This document shows positions 1-8,973 of a stretch of 64,000 bases of DNA, in pieces. Under the pieces are notes generated by a model. It saw only the letters and a program-made list of their open reading frames with translations. It made no database searches and had not been told where the DNA came from. The DNA comes from VRUE01 sp963737575. GTDB lineage: Bacteria; Actinomycetota; Thermoleophilia; Solirubrobacterales; 70-9. Each line of letters opens with the position of its first letter. The first letter of the stretch is position 1. The stretch lies in assembly GCA_963737575.1 (NCBI GenBank), contig CAVTTJ010000005.1:744001-808000 (forward strand), written 5' to 3'. The position numbers and the translations under genes are program-made.

Positions 1-77
1 CGGAGCAGGGGCCGGCCCGGTCGACGTCTTCCAACTTTCCGGCCGGGCGCCCCGGAGCGCTCAGTAGATTTGCGTAC

Positions 78-1772
78 ATGAGCTCCAACGGCAATACCGC
101 AACCAGCCTGCCCCGGCCCCGTTCGAGCGTCGTCTTCGACGGGCCCGATCGCGCCCACTCGCGCGCCTACATGAAGGGAATCGGGTTCGACGACGACGCC
201 CTCAGCCGGCCGACGATCGGGATCGCCAACACCTGGACCGAGGCGATGCCGTGCAATTTCCACCTCCGCGGCCTCGCCGAGCACGTCAAAGAGGGCGTCC
301 GGGCGGCCGGCGGCACCCCGATGGAGTTCAACACGGTCGCCATCTCCGACGGGGTGACGATGGGGACCCAGGGGATGAAGGCCTCGCTCGTCTCGCGCGA
401 GGTGATCGCCGACTCGATCGAGCTGATGGCCCGCGGCTACCAGTTCGACGCGATCGTCGCCCTCTGCGCCTGCGACAAGACGATCCCCGGCTGCGCGATG
501 GCGCTCGCCCGCCTCGACATCCCCTCGGTCGTCCTCTATGGCGGCTCGATCGCTCCCGGCCACTGGCACGGCCGCGACGTCACGATCCTCGACATCTTCG
601 AGGCGATCGGCGCCCACAACAGCGGCGACATGACCGACGAGGAACTGAGCGAGCTCGAGGGCGTCGCCAGTCCCGGCGCCGGCGCCTGCGGCGGGCAGTT
701 CACGGCCAACACGATGGCCTGCGCATTCGAGGCGCTCGGTGTCAGCGCCGGCGGCTCGGCGATGGTGCCCGCCGAAGACGAGGAGAAGGACACGGTCGCC
801 GAGCGGATCGGCGAGCTGGTGATGAAGGTGCTCGTCGACGACATTCGCCCGAGCCGGATCGTCACCCGCGACTCGCTCGAGAACGCGATCGCCTGCGTCT
901 GCGCCTCGGGCGGCTCGACCAACGGGGTCCTGCACCTGATCGCTCTCGCCCACGAGCTCGACATCGACCTGTCGATCGACGACTTCGAGCGGATCTCGCG
1001 GGCGACGCCGCTGCTCGCGGACCTCAAGCCCGGCGGCCGGTTCGTCGCCACCGACCTCTACGCCGCCGGCGGCGTCCCCGTTCTGCTCAGCCGCCTGGCC
1101 GAGGCCGGCGCCCTGCACACCGACGCCCTGACCGTGACCGGGCAGACGATCGGCGAGGTCGCCACCGCGGCAACCGAGGCGCCGGGCCAGGAGGTCGTGC
1201 GCCCGCTCGAGAATCCGCTGAAGGCGGAAGGGGGCCTGGCGATCCTCAAGGGCAACCTCGCCCCCGAAGGGGCGGTCGTCAAGCTCGCCGGGACCGAGCG
1301 CACCCAGCAGACCGGTCCGGCCCGCGTCTTCGAGTCCGAGGAGGAATGCTTCCGCGCGGTCAAGGAACAGAAGATCAACCCCGGCGATGTCGTCGTCATC
1401 CGCAACGAGGGCCCGGCCGGTGGGCCGGGGATGCGGGAGATGCTCCAGGTAACGGCGGCGATCGTCGGCGAGGGTCTCGGCGAGAGCGTCGCGATGGTCA
1501 CCGACGGCCGCTTCTCGGGCGCGACCCGCGGTCTGATGATCGGCCACGTCGCCCCCGAGGCGGCCAGGGGCGGCCCGATCGCCGCGATCGAGGAGGGCGA
1601 CACGATCACCGTCGACATCGACGGCCGCAGGCTCGAGATCGATCTCGACGAGGAGACGATCGCGGCGCGGGTCGCGGCCTACGAGTCGCCGCCCTCGCCG
1701 TTCGGGAACGGCGTGATGTCGAAGTACGCGGCGACGGTCAGCTCGGCCTCGGCCGGCGCGATCACCCTCTGA
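78..1772 (+). CDS. ilvD: Dihydroxy-acid dehydratase
   Basis: The 564-residue product is the normal length for IlvD/Edd-family dihydroxy-acid dehydratase, which dehydrates 2,3-dihydroxy-3-methylbutanoate and the isoleucine analogue to 2-oxo acids in branched-chain amino acid synthesis. Family signatures are visible: CDKTIPGC near residues 131-139, with cysteines expected to bind the iron-sulfur cluster, and GACGGQFTANTM near residues 200-212. The C-terminal DGRFSGATRG segment is also typical. The ATG at 78 follows about 75 bases of upstream sequence in which I see no other gene. Glutamate codons are nearly all GAG. It stands alone; the next gene on this strand is over 1 kb away. Confidence 0.97.
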   Translation: MSSNGNTATSLPRPRSSVVFDGPDRAHSRAYMKGIGFDDDALSRPTIGIANTWTEAMPCNFHLRGLAEHVKEGVRAAGGTPMEFNTVAISDGVTMGTQGMKASLVSREVIADSIELMARGYQFDAIVALCACDKTIPGCAMALARLDIPSVVLYGGSIAPGHWHGRDVTILDIFEAIGAHNSGDMTDEELSELEGVASPGAGACGGQFTANTMACAFEALGVSAGGSAMVPAEDEEKDTVAERIGELVMKVLVDDIRPSRIVTRDSLENAIACVCASGGSTNGVLHLIALAHELDIDLSIDDFERISRATPLLADLKPGGRFVATDLYAAGGVPVLLSRLAEAGALHTDALTVTGQTIGEVATAATEAPGQEVVRPLENPLKAEGGLAILKGNLAPEGAVVKLAGTERTQQTGPARVFESEEECFRAVKEQKINPGDVVVIRNEGPAGGPGMREMLQVTAAIVGEGLGESVAMVTDGRFSGATRGLMIGHVAPEAARGGPIAAIEEGDTITVDIDGRRLEIDLDEETIAARVAAYESPPSPFGNGVMSKYAATVSSASAGAITL

Positions 1773-2190
1773 CTGAAAACGGCTGACCAAGCGCCTGCAG
1801 GAGCTTGGCCGAGTCGACGTAGTTGCCGCAGTCGACCGGCCTCCCCTCACGGCAGCGCCAGATGTGGGCGAAGCGGGCCTCGACCTCGGCGCCGCTCGTC
1901 TACACCCGGCCGCGCCAGATCCCCAGGACGACAATTCGGTCCCCGGCGAGGATGAACTCCTCGGGATCCGGTCCCGGTTCGTCGAAGACCTCGTTGACGC
2001 TCTCGAGATAGGTGATCAGCGCATCGACCCCGCGGGTGTCGCCGAAGAAGGTCCTGTGCTCGACCTCCGGATCGAGCAGGTCGAAGCAGCTCACGTCCCC
2101 CGCGCGGAACTTCCGGTAGAAGCGCTCGATCGGCGCGAGGTCCCCTCGCTGGTCCCCTCGGCGTCGGCGGCCACGACCTCCGACCGTAGC
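1762..2190 (-). pseudogene. SnoaL-like (NTF2 fold) protein, disrupted
   Basis: Reading the minus strand gives a SnoaL-like polyketide-cyclase/NTF2-fold sequence: a segment with ERFYRKFRAGDV, then LLDPEVEHRTFFGDTRGVDAL, then DRIVVLGIWRGRV. A TAG stop at 1900-1902 interrupts it. The same frame continues beyond the stop as TSGAEVEARFAHIWRCREG and NYVDSAKLLQAL, exactly the C-terminal motifs of this family, and ends at 1762. No ATG, GTG or TTG lies in frame upstream of the GTG at 2094, so the N-terminus is probably also out of frame, perhaps near the repeated GAGGGGACC at about 2140-2160. I call it a pseudogene; a sequencing error at the TAG is the main alternative. Confidence 0.6.
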
Positions 2191-2221
2191 CCAGGCACCG
2201 CATTGCCGCAGGGGCCGGCGT

Positions 2222-2938
2222 CTAGGCGTAGCCCATCCGTTCGAGCACCGGGATCTCCCGGATCTGGGGCGGCTGGAGGTGGTCCCAGAGGATCCCGCGC
2301 GGGCGGTCGTACTGGCTGTCGACCTCGATCACGGCCCGGGGCGTGGCGATCATGTCGACCGGGAGGTCGTGCGCGGTCATCATCAGGTGCCGGCGGACGA
2401 TCTGCATCGGGTGGACCGTGGTGGCCACGATCGTGTGGCTATCGATCTTGCCGGCGTCGATCAGGATTCCGTACTCGAGGTCCGAGTAGCCGCCGCCTTT
2501 TCCGACCCGGGCGCCGCTCAGGTTCACCCCGACCGAGCCGCAGAGGACGAAGTCGACCTCCGGCAGGTCGTCGAGGGCGACCACGCGCCCGTGCTTGAGG
2601 GCGCCCTTGATCGTCGCTGCCTCCTTCAGCGCCTCCTTCGAGAGCCGTTTCGGTTCGAGCACCCGGAAGGGGTGCGGGTCGCGCAGCCTCGGCACGGCCA
2701 TGATCACCGTCTTGCCTTCCTCCAGGGCCCGCCGGCGGGCATGGGTCTGGGGCGAGTCGGGGTTTGCCTTTATCGCCTGGGCGCGCTTCCAGAGCCGGTG
2801 ACCGGCGAGCTTCTCGGCGGCCATCCGCGCTCCGGCGAAGTTGGGGATCCGGCCCTCGGCGCCCGGGAACCGGGACACGCCCTCGCGTTCCATCGCCTGC
2901 CATATCTCCTTGCGGACAGAGTCCTTCGAGGGCGCCAC
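2222..2938 (-). CDS. 5-formyltetrahydrofolate cyclo-ligase-like protein
   Basis: The product of about 238 residues belongs to the 5-FCL (MTHFS) family, which converts 5-formyl-THF to 5,10-methenyl-THF using ATP. It has a basic N-terminal half with KTVIMAVPRLRDP and the glycine-rich GKGGGYSDLEYG motif near residue 160 that binds ATP phosphate in this family. Several paralogues have lost clear activity, so the substrate is inferred. I chose the GTG at 2938 because the open frame runs far upstream without homology; an ATG about 15 codons downstream (MEREG) is the alternative. It is transcribed away from the L,D-transpeptidase gene, so the 135-base gap should hold both promoters. Confidence 0.8.
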   Translation of the reverse strand: MAPSKDSVRKEIWQAMEREGVSRFPGAEGRIPNFAGARMAAEKLAGHRLWKRAQAIKANPDSPQTHARRRALEEGKTVIMAVPRLRDPHPFRVLEPKRLSKEALKEAATIKGALKHGRVVALDDLPEVDFVLCGSVGVNLSGARVGKGGGYSDLEYGILIDAGKIDSHTIVATTVHPMQIVRRHLMMTAHDLPVDMIATPRAVIEVDSQYDRPRGILWDHLQPPQIREIPVLERMGYA

Positions 2939-3073
2939 CCGGCAAACATATCCGGCCGGAAACCCGGATCGCCGCAGCCGGAATTGCAGGGATGCGGCTG
3001 CGGGCGGCCGAAAGAAGGCCTGCCTACACTTTGTGGTCGGTGATTTGGATATCCGAGCTTGGAGTCGAGATAG

Positions 3074-4108
3074 TTGGGACGTAGGGCGAAAATCGGAATT
3101 GTCACCGGGGTCTTCGTCCTCGGCCTCTGTGCGATCGCCTACGCCTATGACCGTTCGAAGGATTCGACGATCGCCGACGGGGTCACGATCGGAGGAGTCA
3201 ACGTCGGCGGCCTCAACGCGACCGAAGCCGAACGGCGGGTGCGCCGCAGGCTGCTGGTCCCGCTCGAGCACTCGCTCAAGGTCGGCTACGAAGGAAAGAG
3301 CTGGAAGCTGGAAGGCAGGAGGCTGAAGGTCCACGCGGACCTCGAAGCGGCGGTCCAGCAGGCCCTCGACGCCAGCCGCGAAGGCAGCCTCCCGGGTCGG
3401 GTGATCCGCTACATCACCGGTGGCGAAGTCGACAAGCAGGTCTCGGCGAACATCTCCTACTCGCAGCCGGCCGTCAATCGCTTCGTCCGCGGGGTCGCGA
3501 GCGAAGTCGATAGGCCGGCCCACGACGCCGGAGTCGAAGCAACCGGCGAAAGCGTCAGCATCTCGCCCGCCGTCTATGGCCGAAAGCTCCGCGACGACCT
3601 CCTCACCAAGCAGATCGACGACGCGGTCCTCAACGCCAACGCGGACCACTCGATCACCGCCCGCACCCACTCCGAGAAGCCAAACGTCCTCGGGGACGAA
3701 GTCGCCGCCAAGTACCCGAGCTACCTGACCCTCGACCGCTCGACCTTCACCCTGCGCCTCTGGAAGCACCTGAAGCTCGCCAAGACCTACACAGTTGCGG
3801 TCGGGATGGAAGGGCTGGAAACGCCCGAAGGCCTCTACGCGATCCAGGAAAAGGAAGAAAACCCGGTCTGGCACGTGCCGAACTCTGCCTGGGCCGGGAG
3901 CCTCGCCGGCCAGACGATCCCGCCAGGCCCCGAGGACCCGATCAAGGCGCGCTGGATGGGCATCTTCGAAGGCGCCGGGATCCACGGCACCGAAGAGACC
4001 TGGTCGCTCGGGCAGGCCGCCTCGCACGGCTGCGTGCGGATGTCGATCCCCGACGTGATCGAACTGTATCCCCAGGTCGAAGTCGGGACGCCGATCTACA
4101 TCGGCTGA
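3074..4108 (+). CDS. L,D-transpeptidase with N-terminal membrane anchor
   Basis: This 344-residue envelope enzyme starts at a TTG and has a signal-anchor helix at about residues 7-25. A PG_binding_4-like region follows (SKDSTIADGVTIGGVNVGGL onward, a pattern common before YkuD domains). The C-terminal YkuD catalytic domain has its conserved HG and SHGCVRM elements, with the catalytic Cys at about residue 319. It should cross-link or anchor peptidoglycan stems outside the membrane. Codon use is odd for this genome: by eye I count 21 GAA and 4 GAG, whereas the flanking ilvD and recombinase genes are almost entirely GAG. The recombinase gene follows after 36 bases. Confidence 0.9.
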   Translation: MGRRAKIGIVTGVFVLGLCAIAYAYDRSKDSTIADGVTIGGVNVGGLNATEAERRVRRRLLVPLEHSLKVGYEGKSWKLEGRRLKVHADLEAAVQQALDASREGSLPGRVIRYITGGEVDKQVSANISYSQPAVNRFVRGVASEVDRPAHDAGVEATGESVSISPAVYGRKLRDDLLTKQIDDAVLNANADHSITARTHSEKPNVLGDEVAAKYPSYLTLDRSTFTLRLWKHLKLAKTYTVAVGMEGLETPEGLYAIQEKEENPVWHVPNSAWAGSLAGQTIPPGPEDPIKARWMGIFEGAGIHGTEETWSLGQAASHGCVRMSIPDVIELYPQVEVGTPIYIG

Positions 4109-4144
4109 CGCAGGCCCGCGCCGTCTCGCGGCGAACCTGAACAG

Positions 4145-5032
4145 ATGGACTGGGACGGGACGCTGGCCGCACTCGATCGCGACGCGCGCGGGCGCAGCGT
4201 CGCGGAGCGGACTCGCCGCGCCTACGCGGTCGACCTCGGGCAGTTCGCGGAGTGGGCGCGGGGGAGGGGGCTCGAGCCCGAGGCTGTCCGCCACCGCGAC
4301 GTCCGCCGCTACGCGGCCCGCCTCTCGCAGGCGGGCTCGGCGCCGGCGACGGTTGCGCGCAAGCTCGCCGCGATCCGGGGCCTGTTCGACTTCCTCGTCC
4401 GCACCGAGCAGATCGGCCAGAACCCGGCCGACCTCGTCTCCAGCCCCAAGCGCGACCAGAAGCTGCCCCAGGTCATGAGTGGAGAGCAGATGCGGACGCT
4501 GCTCGAGCGGATCCCGGCGACGACACCGCTCGAGCTCCGCGACCGGGCGATGCTCGAGCTCGCCTACTCCTGCGGCCTGCGCTGCGAGGAGATCGTCAGC
4601 CTCGACCTCGGCGCGTTCGACTTCGAGACTGAGCAGCTGCGGGTCCTCGGAAAGGGCTCGAAGGAGCGCCTGCTCCCGGTCGGAGAGCCTGCCCAGCGCG
4701 CCCTCCGCAGCTACCTCGATCGGGGCCGCGGCGCGCTCGCCGACGAGAGCCGTGAGCGTGCCCTCTTCCTTTCCAAGAGCGGCCGCCGGCTCTCCAACTC
4801 CGACGTCACCCGCAGGCTCGGCCTCTGGGTCCGCGAGGCGGCCCTGGCCGGCGGCGTCTCGCCGCACTCCCTCCGCCACAGCTTCGCGACGCACCTGCTC
4901 GAAGGCGGCGCCGACCTGCGCACGATCCAGGAGCTGCTCGGCCATTCGTCCATCTCCACGACCCAGATTTACACCCGTGTCGACGCGGCCCGGCTGCGGG
5001 ATGCCTACCTTGCAACCCACCCCCGCGCTTAG
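4145..5032 (+). CDS. XerC/XerD-type tyrosine recombinase
   Basis: The 295-residue product has the standard Xer length and architecture: an N-terminal SAM-like core-binding domain (about 1-90) and a C-terminal catalytic domain. The active-site set is complete: Arg in CGLRCEE (about 145), Lys in GKGSKER (about 172), H241 and R244 in HSLRH, His in LLGHSS (about 267) and the nucleophile Y276 in TQIYTRV. The likely role is resolution of chromosome dimers at dif. Position next to the cell-wall gene and the sigma factor, ordinary GAG-rich codon use and distance from the tRNA islands argue that it is the housekeeping Xer, not an island integrase. Confidence 0.9.
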   Translation: MDWDGTLAALDRDARGRSVAERTRRAYAVDLGQFAEWARGRGLEPEAVRHRDVRRYAARLSQAGSAPATVARKLAAIRGLFDFLVRTEQIGQNPADLVSSPKRDQKLPQVMSGEQMRTLLERIPATTPLELRDRAMLELAYSCGLRCEEIVSLDLGAFDFETEQLRVLGKGSKERLLPVGEPAQRALRSYLDRGRGALADESRERALFLSKSGRRLSNSDVTRRLGLWVREAALAGGVSPHSLRHSFATHLLEGGADLRTIQELLGHSSISTTQIYTRVDAARLRDAYLATHPRA

Positions 5033-5135
5033 CGGTATGGCGGATCGCCCGTAGAATCGGGGGGGAGGCCATGAGCGAGGAGCGAGCAAGCGTGTTTCTC
5101 TGGTTCTTCGCGCAGCGAGCGGAGCGCGAGGTTCT

Positions 5136-5912
5136 GTGATGGAAACGGGCGTCAAAGAGGTGGAGCTGCGAGACCTGTGGCGACGCTACAAGGAGGAGAA
5201 CGACCAGGCTGCGCGAGAGCGTCTGGTGGTCGCCTACTCGCCGATGGTCAAATTCGTCGCCGGCCGCCTCGGGGCGGGCCTGCCGTCCCACGTCGACGAC
5301 GCTGACCTGATCTCCTACGGCCTGCTCGGCCTGATCGGCGCCATCGAGCGTTTCGAGCCGGAGCGCGGGATCAAGTTCGAGACATTCGCGATGACCCGGA
5401 TCCGCGGCGCGATCATCGACGAGCTGCGCTCCCTCGACTGGGTGCCGCGATCGGTCCGCGCCCGCGCCCGCGAAATCGAGGCGGCTCAGAACAAACTCGA
5501 GCACGAGCTGCAGCGCGCCCCGACCGAGGCCGAGCTCGCCCAGCAACTCGGGATAAGCGAGGAGATGCTGCAGAGCTCCCTGCTGGAAATCGCCAACTCC
5601 TCGGTCTACGCGCTCGACGAGCTCTGGAGCGTCTCCGACGCCTCCGGGGACCAGGTCTCACTGCTCGACACGATCTCCGACCCTCGCGCCGAAGACCCCC
5701 AGGAGTCGCTCGCCACCACCGAGATCAAGGACCGGCTGACCGAAGCGATCGCCTCGCTTCCCGAGCGCGAGCAGCTCGTCGTCGCCCTCTACTACTACGA
5801 GGGCCTCACCCTGCGCGAGATCGGCGAGGTCCTCGGCGTCACCGAGTCGCGGGTCTCGCAGCTGCACACCAAGGCAGTGATGCGGTTGAAGTCGGCTCTG
5901 CAGCCGGTGTAG
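5136..5912 (+). CDS. RNA polymerase sigma factor, FliA/WhiG type
   Basis: This is a 258-residue sigma-70 family factor of the sigma-28 group. Region 2 is clear at about residues 25-95 (AYSPMVKFVAGRL, DLISYGLLGLIGAIERFEP, KFETFAMTRIRGAIIDELR). Region 3 follows (RAREIEAAQNKLEHEL), then region 4 with its helix-turn-helix (LTLREIGEVLGVTESRVSQ) at about 220-245. The start is a GTG immediately followed by an in-frame ATG. The gene ends 10 bases before the EF-G paralogue, so the two are probably cotranscribed. No flagellar genes are visible here, so a motility role cannot be assumed; WhiG-like developmental control is equally possible. Confidence 0.9.
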   Translation: MMETGVKEVELRDLWRRYKEENDQAARERLVVAYSPMVKFVAGRLGAGLPSHVDDADLISYGLLGLIGAIERFEPERGIKFETFAMTRIRGAIIDELRSLDWVPRSVRARAREIEAAQNKLEHELQRAPTEAELAQQLGISEEMLQSSLLEIANSSVYALDELWSVSDASGDQVSLLDTISDPRAEDPQESLATTEIKDRLTEAIASLPEREQLVVALYYYEGLTLREIGEVLGVTESRVSQLHTKAVMRLKSALQPV

Positions 5913-5922
5913 GTTCCCATGC

Positions 5923-8010
5923 GTGCCACATAAGGCCGCAGACCGGATTCGCAATGTCGCCCTGATCGGGCACCGGGGTTGCGGCAAGACGAGCCTGCAC
6001 GAGGCGATGCTTTTCGAGGCAGGGGTCGCGAAACGGCTCGGGACCGTCGCCGACGGCACGACCGTCGCCGACCACGAGCCCGACGAGCAGGAGCGCCAGA
6101 TGTCGATCGACGCCTCGGTCGCGACCTTCGAGCACGACGGGCGGAAGATCAACCTAGTCGATACCCCGGGCGAGCCGAGCTTCGTCGCCGACGCCGTCGC
6201 CGCCCTGCGCGTCGCCGACGCCGCGGTTGTCGTCGTCAACGCCGCGATGGGGGTGGAGGTCCACACCGAGCGCCTCTGGCGCCGCGCCGACGACGAGGGC
6301 CTGGCGCGGCTCGTCTTCGTCAACATGCTCGACCGCGAGCGCGCCGACTTCTTCGCCGCGCTCGACTCGCTGAAGCGCTCCTTCGGCGCCCACGTCGTCG
6401 CAACCGAGATACCGATCGGGACCGAACAGGAGGTCAGCGGCGTCGTCGACCTGATCGATATGAAGGCCTTCGTCAGTGAGAACGCGGGCCGTGGCAACGC
6501 CTCCGAGGTCGAGATTCCCGAGGACCTTCAGGCCCAGGCCGAGGAATACCGCGAGAAGCTGATGGACGAGGTCGCCGAGAACTCCGACGAGTTGATGGAG
6601 CGCTACCTCGACGGCGAGGAGATCGACCACGAGGAGATCGTCGGCGTCCTCAAGCAGGGCGTGACCGACGGCCGCATCTTCCCGGTGACCTGCGGGGTCG
6701 CGACTCGAAATCTCGGCACCGACCGCCTTCTCAGCGCACTCGTCGAGGACCTGCCGTCGCCGGCGATGCGGGGGGCGGTCACCGCGATCGGCGCCGACGG
6801 CGAGGCGCTCGAGATCGAGCCCGATGAGGACGCGCCGCTCCTCGCCTACATCTTCAAGACGCTCGCCGATCCCTACACGGGCCGGATCAACCTCTTCCGC
6901 GTCTATCGGGGGACGCTCACCTCCGACTCGCATGTCGTCAACTCGACCCGGCACGGCAAGGAGCGGGTCGGCCAGCTCGGCCAGCCGCTGGGCAAGGACC
7001 TGACACCGGTGGCGGAGCTCGGCGCCGGCGACATCGGCGCCGTCGCAAAACTGAAGGAGACCCAGGCCGGCGACGTCCTCACCGCGAGCCAGGAAGAGGT
7101 CGCCTTCCCGGCCCTGGAGCTGCCGGCGCCGGTGATGGCGTTCGCCTACGAGCCGAAGTCGAAGGGCGACGAGGAGAAGGCGGCGGCCGCGGTTCGGCGG
7201 CTGAGCGAGGAGGACCCGACCCTCGACGTCCATCGCGACGCCCAGACCGGCGAGCAGATCGTCGCCGGCCTGACCCAGATCCACGTCGAGGTCCTGGTCG
7301 AGCGGATGAAGCGGCGCTTCGGGGCGGAAATCGAGCTGCACCCGCCGCGCGTCCCCTACCAGGAGACGATTCGCAATCCGGCCGAGGCCCACGCCCGCTA
7401 CAAGAAGCAGTCCGGAGGACGCGGCCAGTTCGCCGACTGCAAGATCGAGATCGAGCCCGCCGAGGACGGTGTCGGGCTCGACTTCGTCAACCGGATCAAG
7501 GGCGCCTCGATTCCCGGCAGCTTCATCCCCGCGGTCGAGAAGGGGGTGGTCGAGGCGATGGAACACGGGACCGTCGCCGGCTTCCCGGTCAAGGGCGTCC
7601 GGGTCAGGCTGGTCGACGGCAAACACCACGACGTCGACTCCTCCGAGATGGCGTTCAAGATCGCCGGCTCGATGGCGTTCAGGGAGGCGATGGAGGAAGC
7701 CTCGCCGGTCCTGCTCGAGCCGATCGTCAGGCTCACGGTGACCTGTCCCGAGGACGTCGTCGGTGATGTCATCGGCGACCTCAACTCGCGCCGCGGCCAC
7801 CCGCTGGGGATGGAGCCCTCGGGCGCGATGACCGAGGTCAAGGCCGAGGTGCCGATGGCCGAGGTCCTCGACTATGCGCCCGACCTGCGCTCGATCAGCG
7901 GCGGCCGCGCCGACTTCACGATGGACTTCGACCGCTACGACGAGGTTCCCGCGCATCTTGCGGAGAGGGTCGTTGCAGCAAGTCGTGAAAGCGCCGGCGC
8001 CGCGGCCTGA
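5923..8010 (+). CDS. Elongation factor G-like GTPase (EF-G2 type)
   Basis: The 695-residue translational GTPase has an N-terminal G domain with P-loop GHRGCGKTS (about 16-24), switch II DTPG (about 80) and NMLD where classical factors have NKxD. EF-G domains II to V follow; the KKQSGGRGQFADCKIEIEP segment marks domain IV. The Met in NMLD, and the short N-terminus lacking the usual EF-G opening, place it with the EF-G2/FusA2-like paralogues rather than the main elongation factor, which normally sits in the str operon. The paralogue's exact role (translocation backup, recycling or regulation) cannot be read from sequence. The GTG start lies 10 bases after the sigma gene. Confidence 0.88.
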   Translation: MPHKAADRIRNVALIGHRGCGKTSLHEAMLFEAGVAKRLGTVADGTTVADHEPDEQERQMSIDASVATFEHDGRKINLVDTPGEPSFVADAVAALRVADAAVVVVNAAMGVEVHTERLWRRADDEGLARLVFVNMLDRERADFFAALDSLKRSFGAHVVATEIPIGTEQEVSGVVDLIDMKAFVSENAGRGNASEVEIPEDLQAQAEEYREKLMDEVAENSDELMERYLDGEEIDHEEIVGVLKQGVTDGRIFPVTCGVATRNLGTDRLLSALVEDLPSPAMRGAVTAIGADGEALEIEPDEDAPLLAYIFKTLADPYTGRINLFRVYRGTLTSDSHVVNSTRHGKERVGQLGQPLGKDLTPVAELGAGDIGAVAKLKETQAGDVLTASQEEVAFPALELPAPVMAFAYEPKSKGDEEKAAAAVRRLSEEDPTLDVHRDAQTGEQIVAGLTQIHVEVLVERMKRRFGAEIELHPPRVPYQETIRNPAEAHARYKKQSGGRGQFADCKIEIEPAEDGVGLDFVNRIKGASIPGSFIPAVEKGVVEAMEHGTVAGFPVKGVRVRLVDGKHHDVDSSEMAFKIAGSMAFREAMEEASPVLLEPIVRLTVTCPEDVVGDVIGDLNSRRGHPLGMEPSGAMTEVKAEVPMAEVLDYAPDLRSISGGRADFTMDFDRYDEVPAHLAERVVAASRESAGAAA

Positions 8011-8040
8011 GTCCCGGTTGCCGCTGCTAGCTTTGGTGAG

Positions 8041-8571
8041 GTGAGCGGAGACGACACCTGCGCCGTCTGCAGGCGCACGATGCTGGCGGGCGAGCGCACC
8101 CGGACCTTCATGAGCCCGAAGGAGGGCCCGCGCCTCGTCTGCGACCTCTGCCGCGAGCGCGCCCGTCGTCTCGGCTGGGTCGACCCGACGGCCCCCGGCG
8201 CCAACGTCGGCCGCCGCCCCGCTCCCGAGGTCTCTGAATCTCCGACCAACCGGCTGGAGCGGGCCGCTCTCCGTTTCAACGGCAGCGAGGCCGCCCACAC
8301 GGTCGGCGGGCTGATGCGGACCCTCGGCCGGCCCTCGGTCTCGGTCGGGTCCGCGGCAGGCTCGCCGAGCGAGGTCCGGATCACCTTCGCCTGGGATCTC
8401 TGCTGGTACCAGTGGGGAGTCGACCTCGGCGACGATCTTCGTCCTGTGTTCCAGATCGACCGCGGAACCGAGGTCGAGCAGCTCGACGGCTCCGCCCGCC
8501 AGTGGAACGCCTCCGCCGGCGACGGCGGCCGGGTCGCGCTCGGGGCACCGGCCCGCGAGCCCGTCGGCTGA
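8041..8571 (+). CDS. Uncharacterised protein with N-terminal zinc-ribbon cysteines
   Basis: I do not recognise a named family for this 176-residue protein. Its first 40 residues carry two CxxC pairs (C7/C10 and C34/C37) that would form a zinc knuckle. The rest is soluble, acidic and without membrane segments. It starts at a GTG 30 bases after the EF-G paralogue and ends 3 bases before the RNase HI-like gene, so it is likely translated from the same transcript. Wholly GAG-rich codon use fits a cytoplasmic protein. Confidence 0.7.
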   Translation: MSGDDTCAVCRRTMLAGERTRTFMSPKEGPRLVCDLCRERARRLGWVDPTAPGANVGRRPAPEVSESPTNRLERAALRFNGSEAAHTVGGLMRTLGRPSVSVGSAAGSPSEVRITFAWDLCWYQWGVDLGDDLRPVFQIDRGTEVEQLDGSARQWNASAGDGGRVALGAPAREPVG

Positions 8572-8574
8572 GCA

Positions 8575-8973
8575 TTGGCGAAGATGGTGGTCAACGTCGA
8601 CGGCGGCTCCAGGGGCAACCCCGGGCCGGCGGCCGTCGGAGTCGTCGTCCAGGACGCCGACGGCAGGGTGCTGGAGGAGGTCGGCGAGCGGATCGGCAAG
8701 GCGACCAACAACGTCGCCGAGTACCGGGCGCTGCTGCTCGGGATCGATCGCGCCCGGCAGCACGGAGCAAGCGAGCTCGAGCTGATCGGCGACTCGGAGC
8801 TGGTCGTCCGCCAGGTCAAGGGCGAGTACAAGGTCAAGGACGCGGCCCTGCGCGAGCTGCACGCCGAGGTGGGCAGGGCGCTGGCTCCGTTCGCGAGTTG
8901 GTCGATCCGCCACGTCCGCCGCGAGAGCAACGCCGAGGCCGACAGGCTGGTCAACGAGGCGCTCGATGGCTGA
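8575..8973 (+). CDS. Ribonuclease HI-like protein
   Basis: This 132-residue protein has the RNase H fold with the four catalytic acids placed as expected: D9 in NVDGGSRGNPG, E49 in NNVAEYRA, D73 in IGDSELV and D123 in SNAEADRL. It should cleave RNA in RNA-DNA hybrids. It lacks the basic protrusion of E. coli RNase HI, as do many actinobacterial RNase HI-like proteins. The start is a TTG three bases after the upstream stop, and the 3' end overlaps the VOC gene by 8 bases, so translation is probably coupled on both sides. Confidence 0.9.
   Translation: MAKMVVNVDGGSRGNPGPAAVGVVVQDADGRVLEEVGERIGKATNNVAEYRALLLGIDRARQHGASELELIGDSELVVRQVKGEYKVKDAALRELHAEVGRALAPFASWSIRHVRRESNAEADRLVNEALDG

Noticed and set aside
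4145..5032. The Xer-type recombinase as the integrase of the tRNA-Gly islands
   Set aside because: It is 8.6 kb away, has standard Xer length and codon use, and sits in a housekeeping neighbourhood; nothing links it to the tRNA-Gly repeats.
2222..5155. Very long minus-strand frame over the L,D-transpeptidase and recombinase genes
   Set aside because: Only its last 238 codons resemble a protein family; the rest is the antisense of strong plus-strand genes, a common effect of high GC third positions.
8572..8585. Shared 14-mer GAGCATTGGCGAAG at 8572 and 59174
   Set aside because: A 14-base match between two places in 64 kb of GC-rich sequence is expected by chance and the first copy is simply the RNase HI start.
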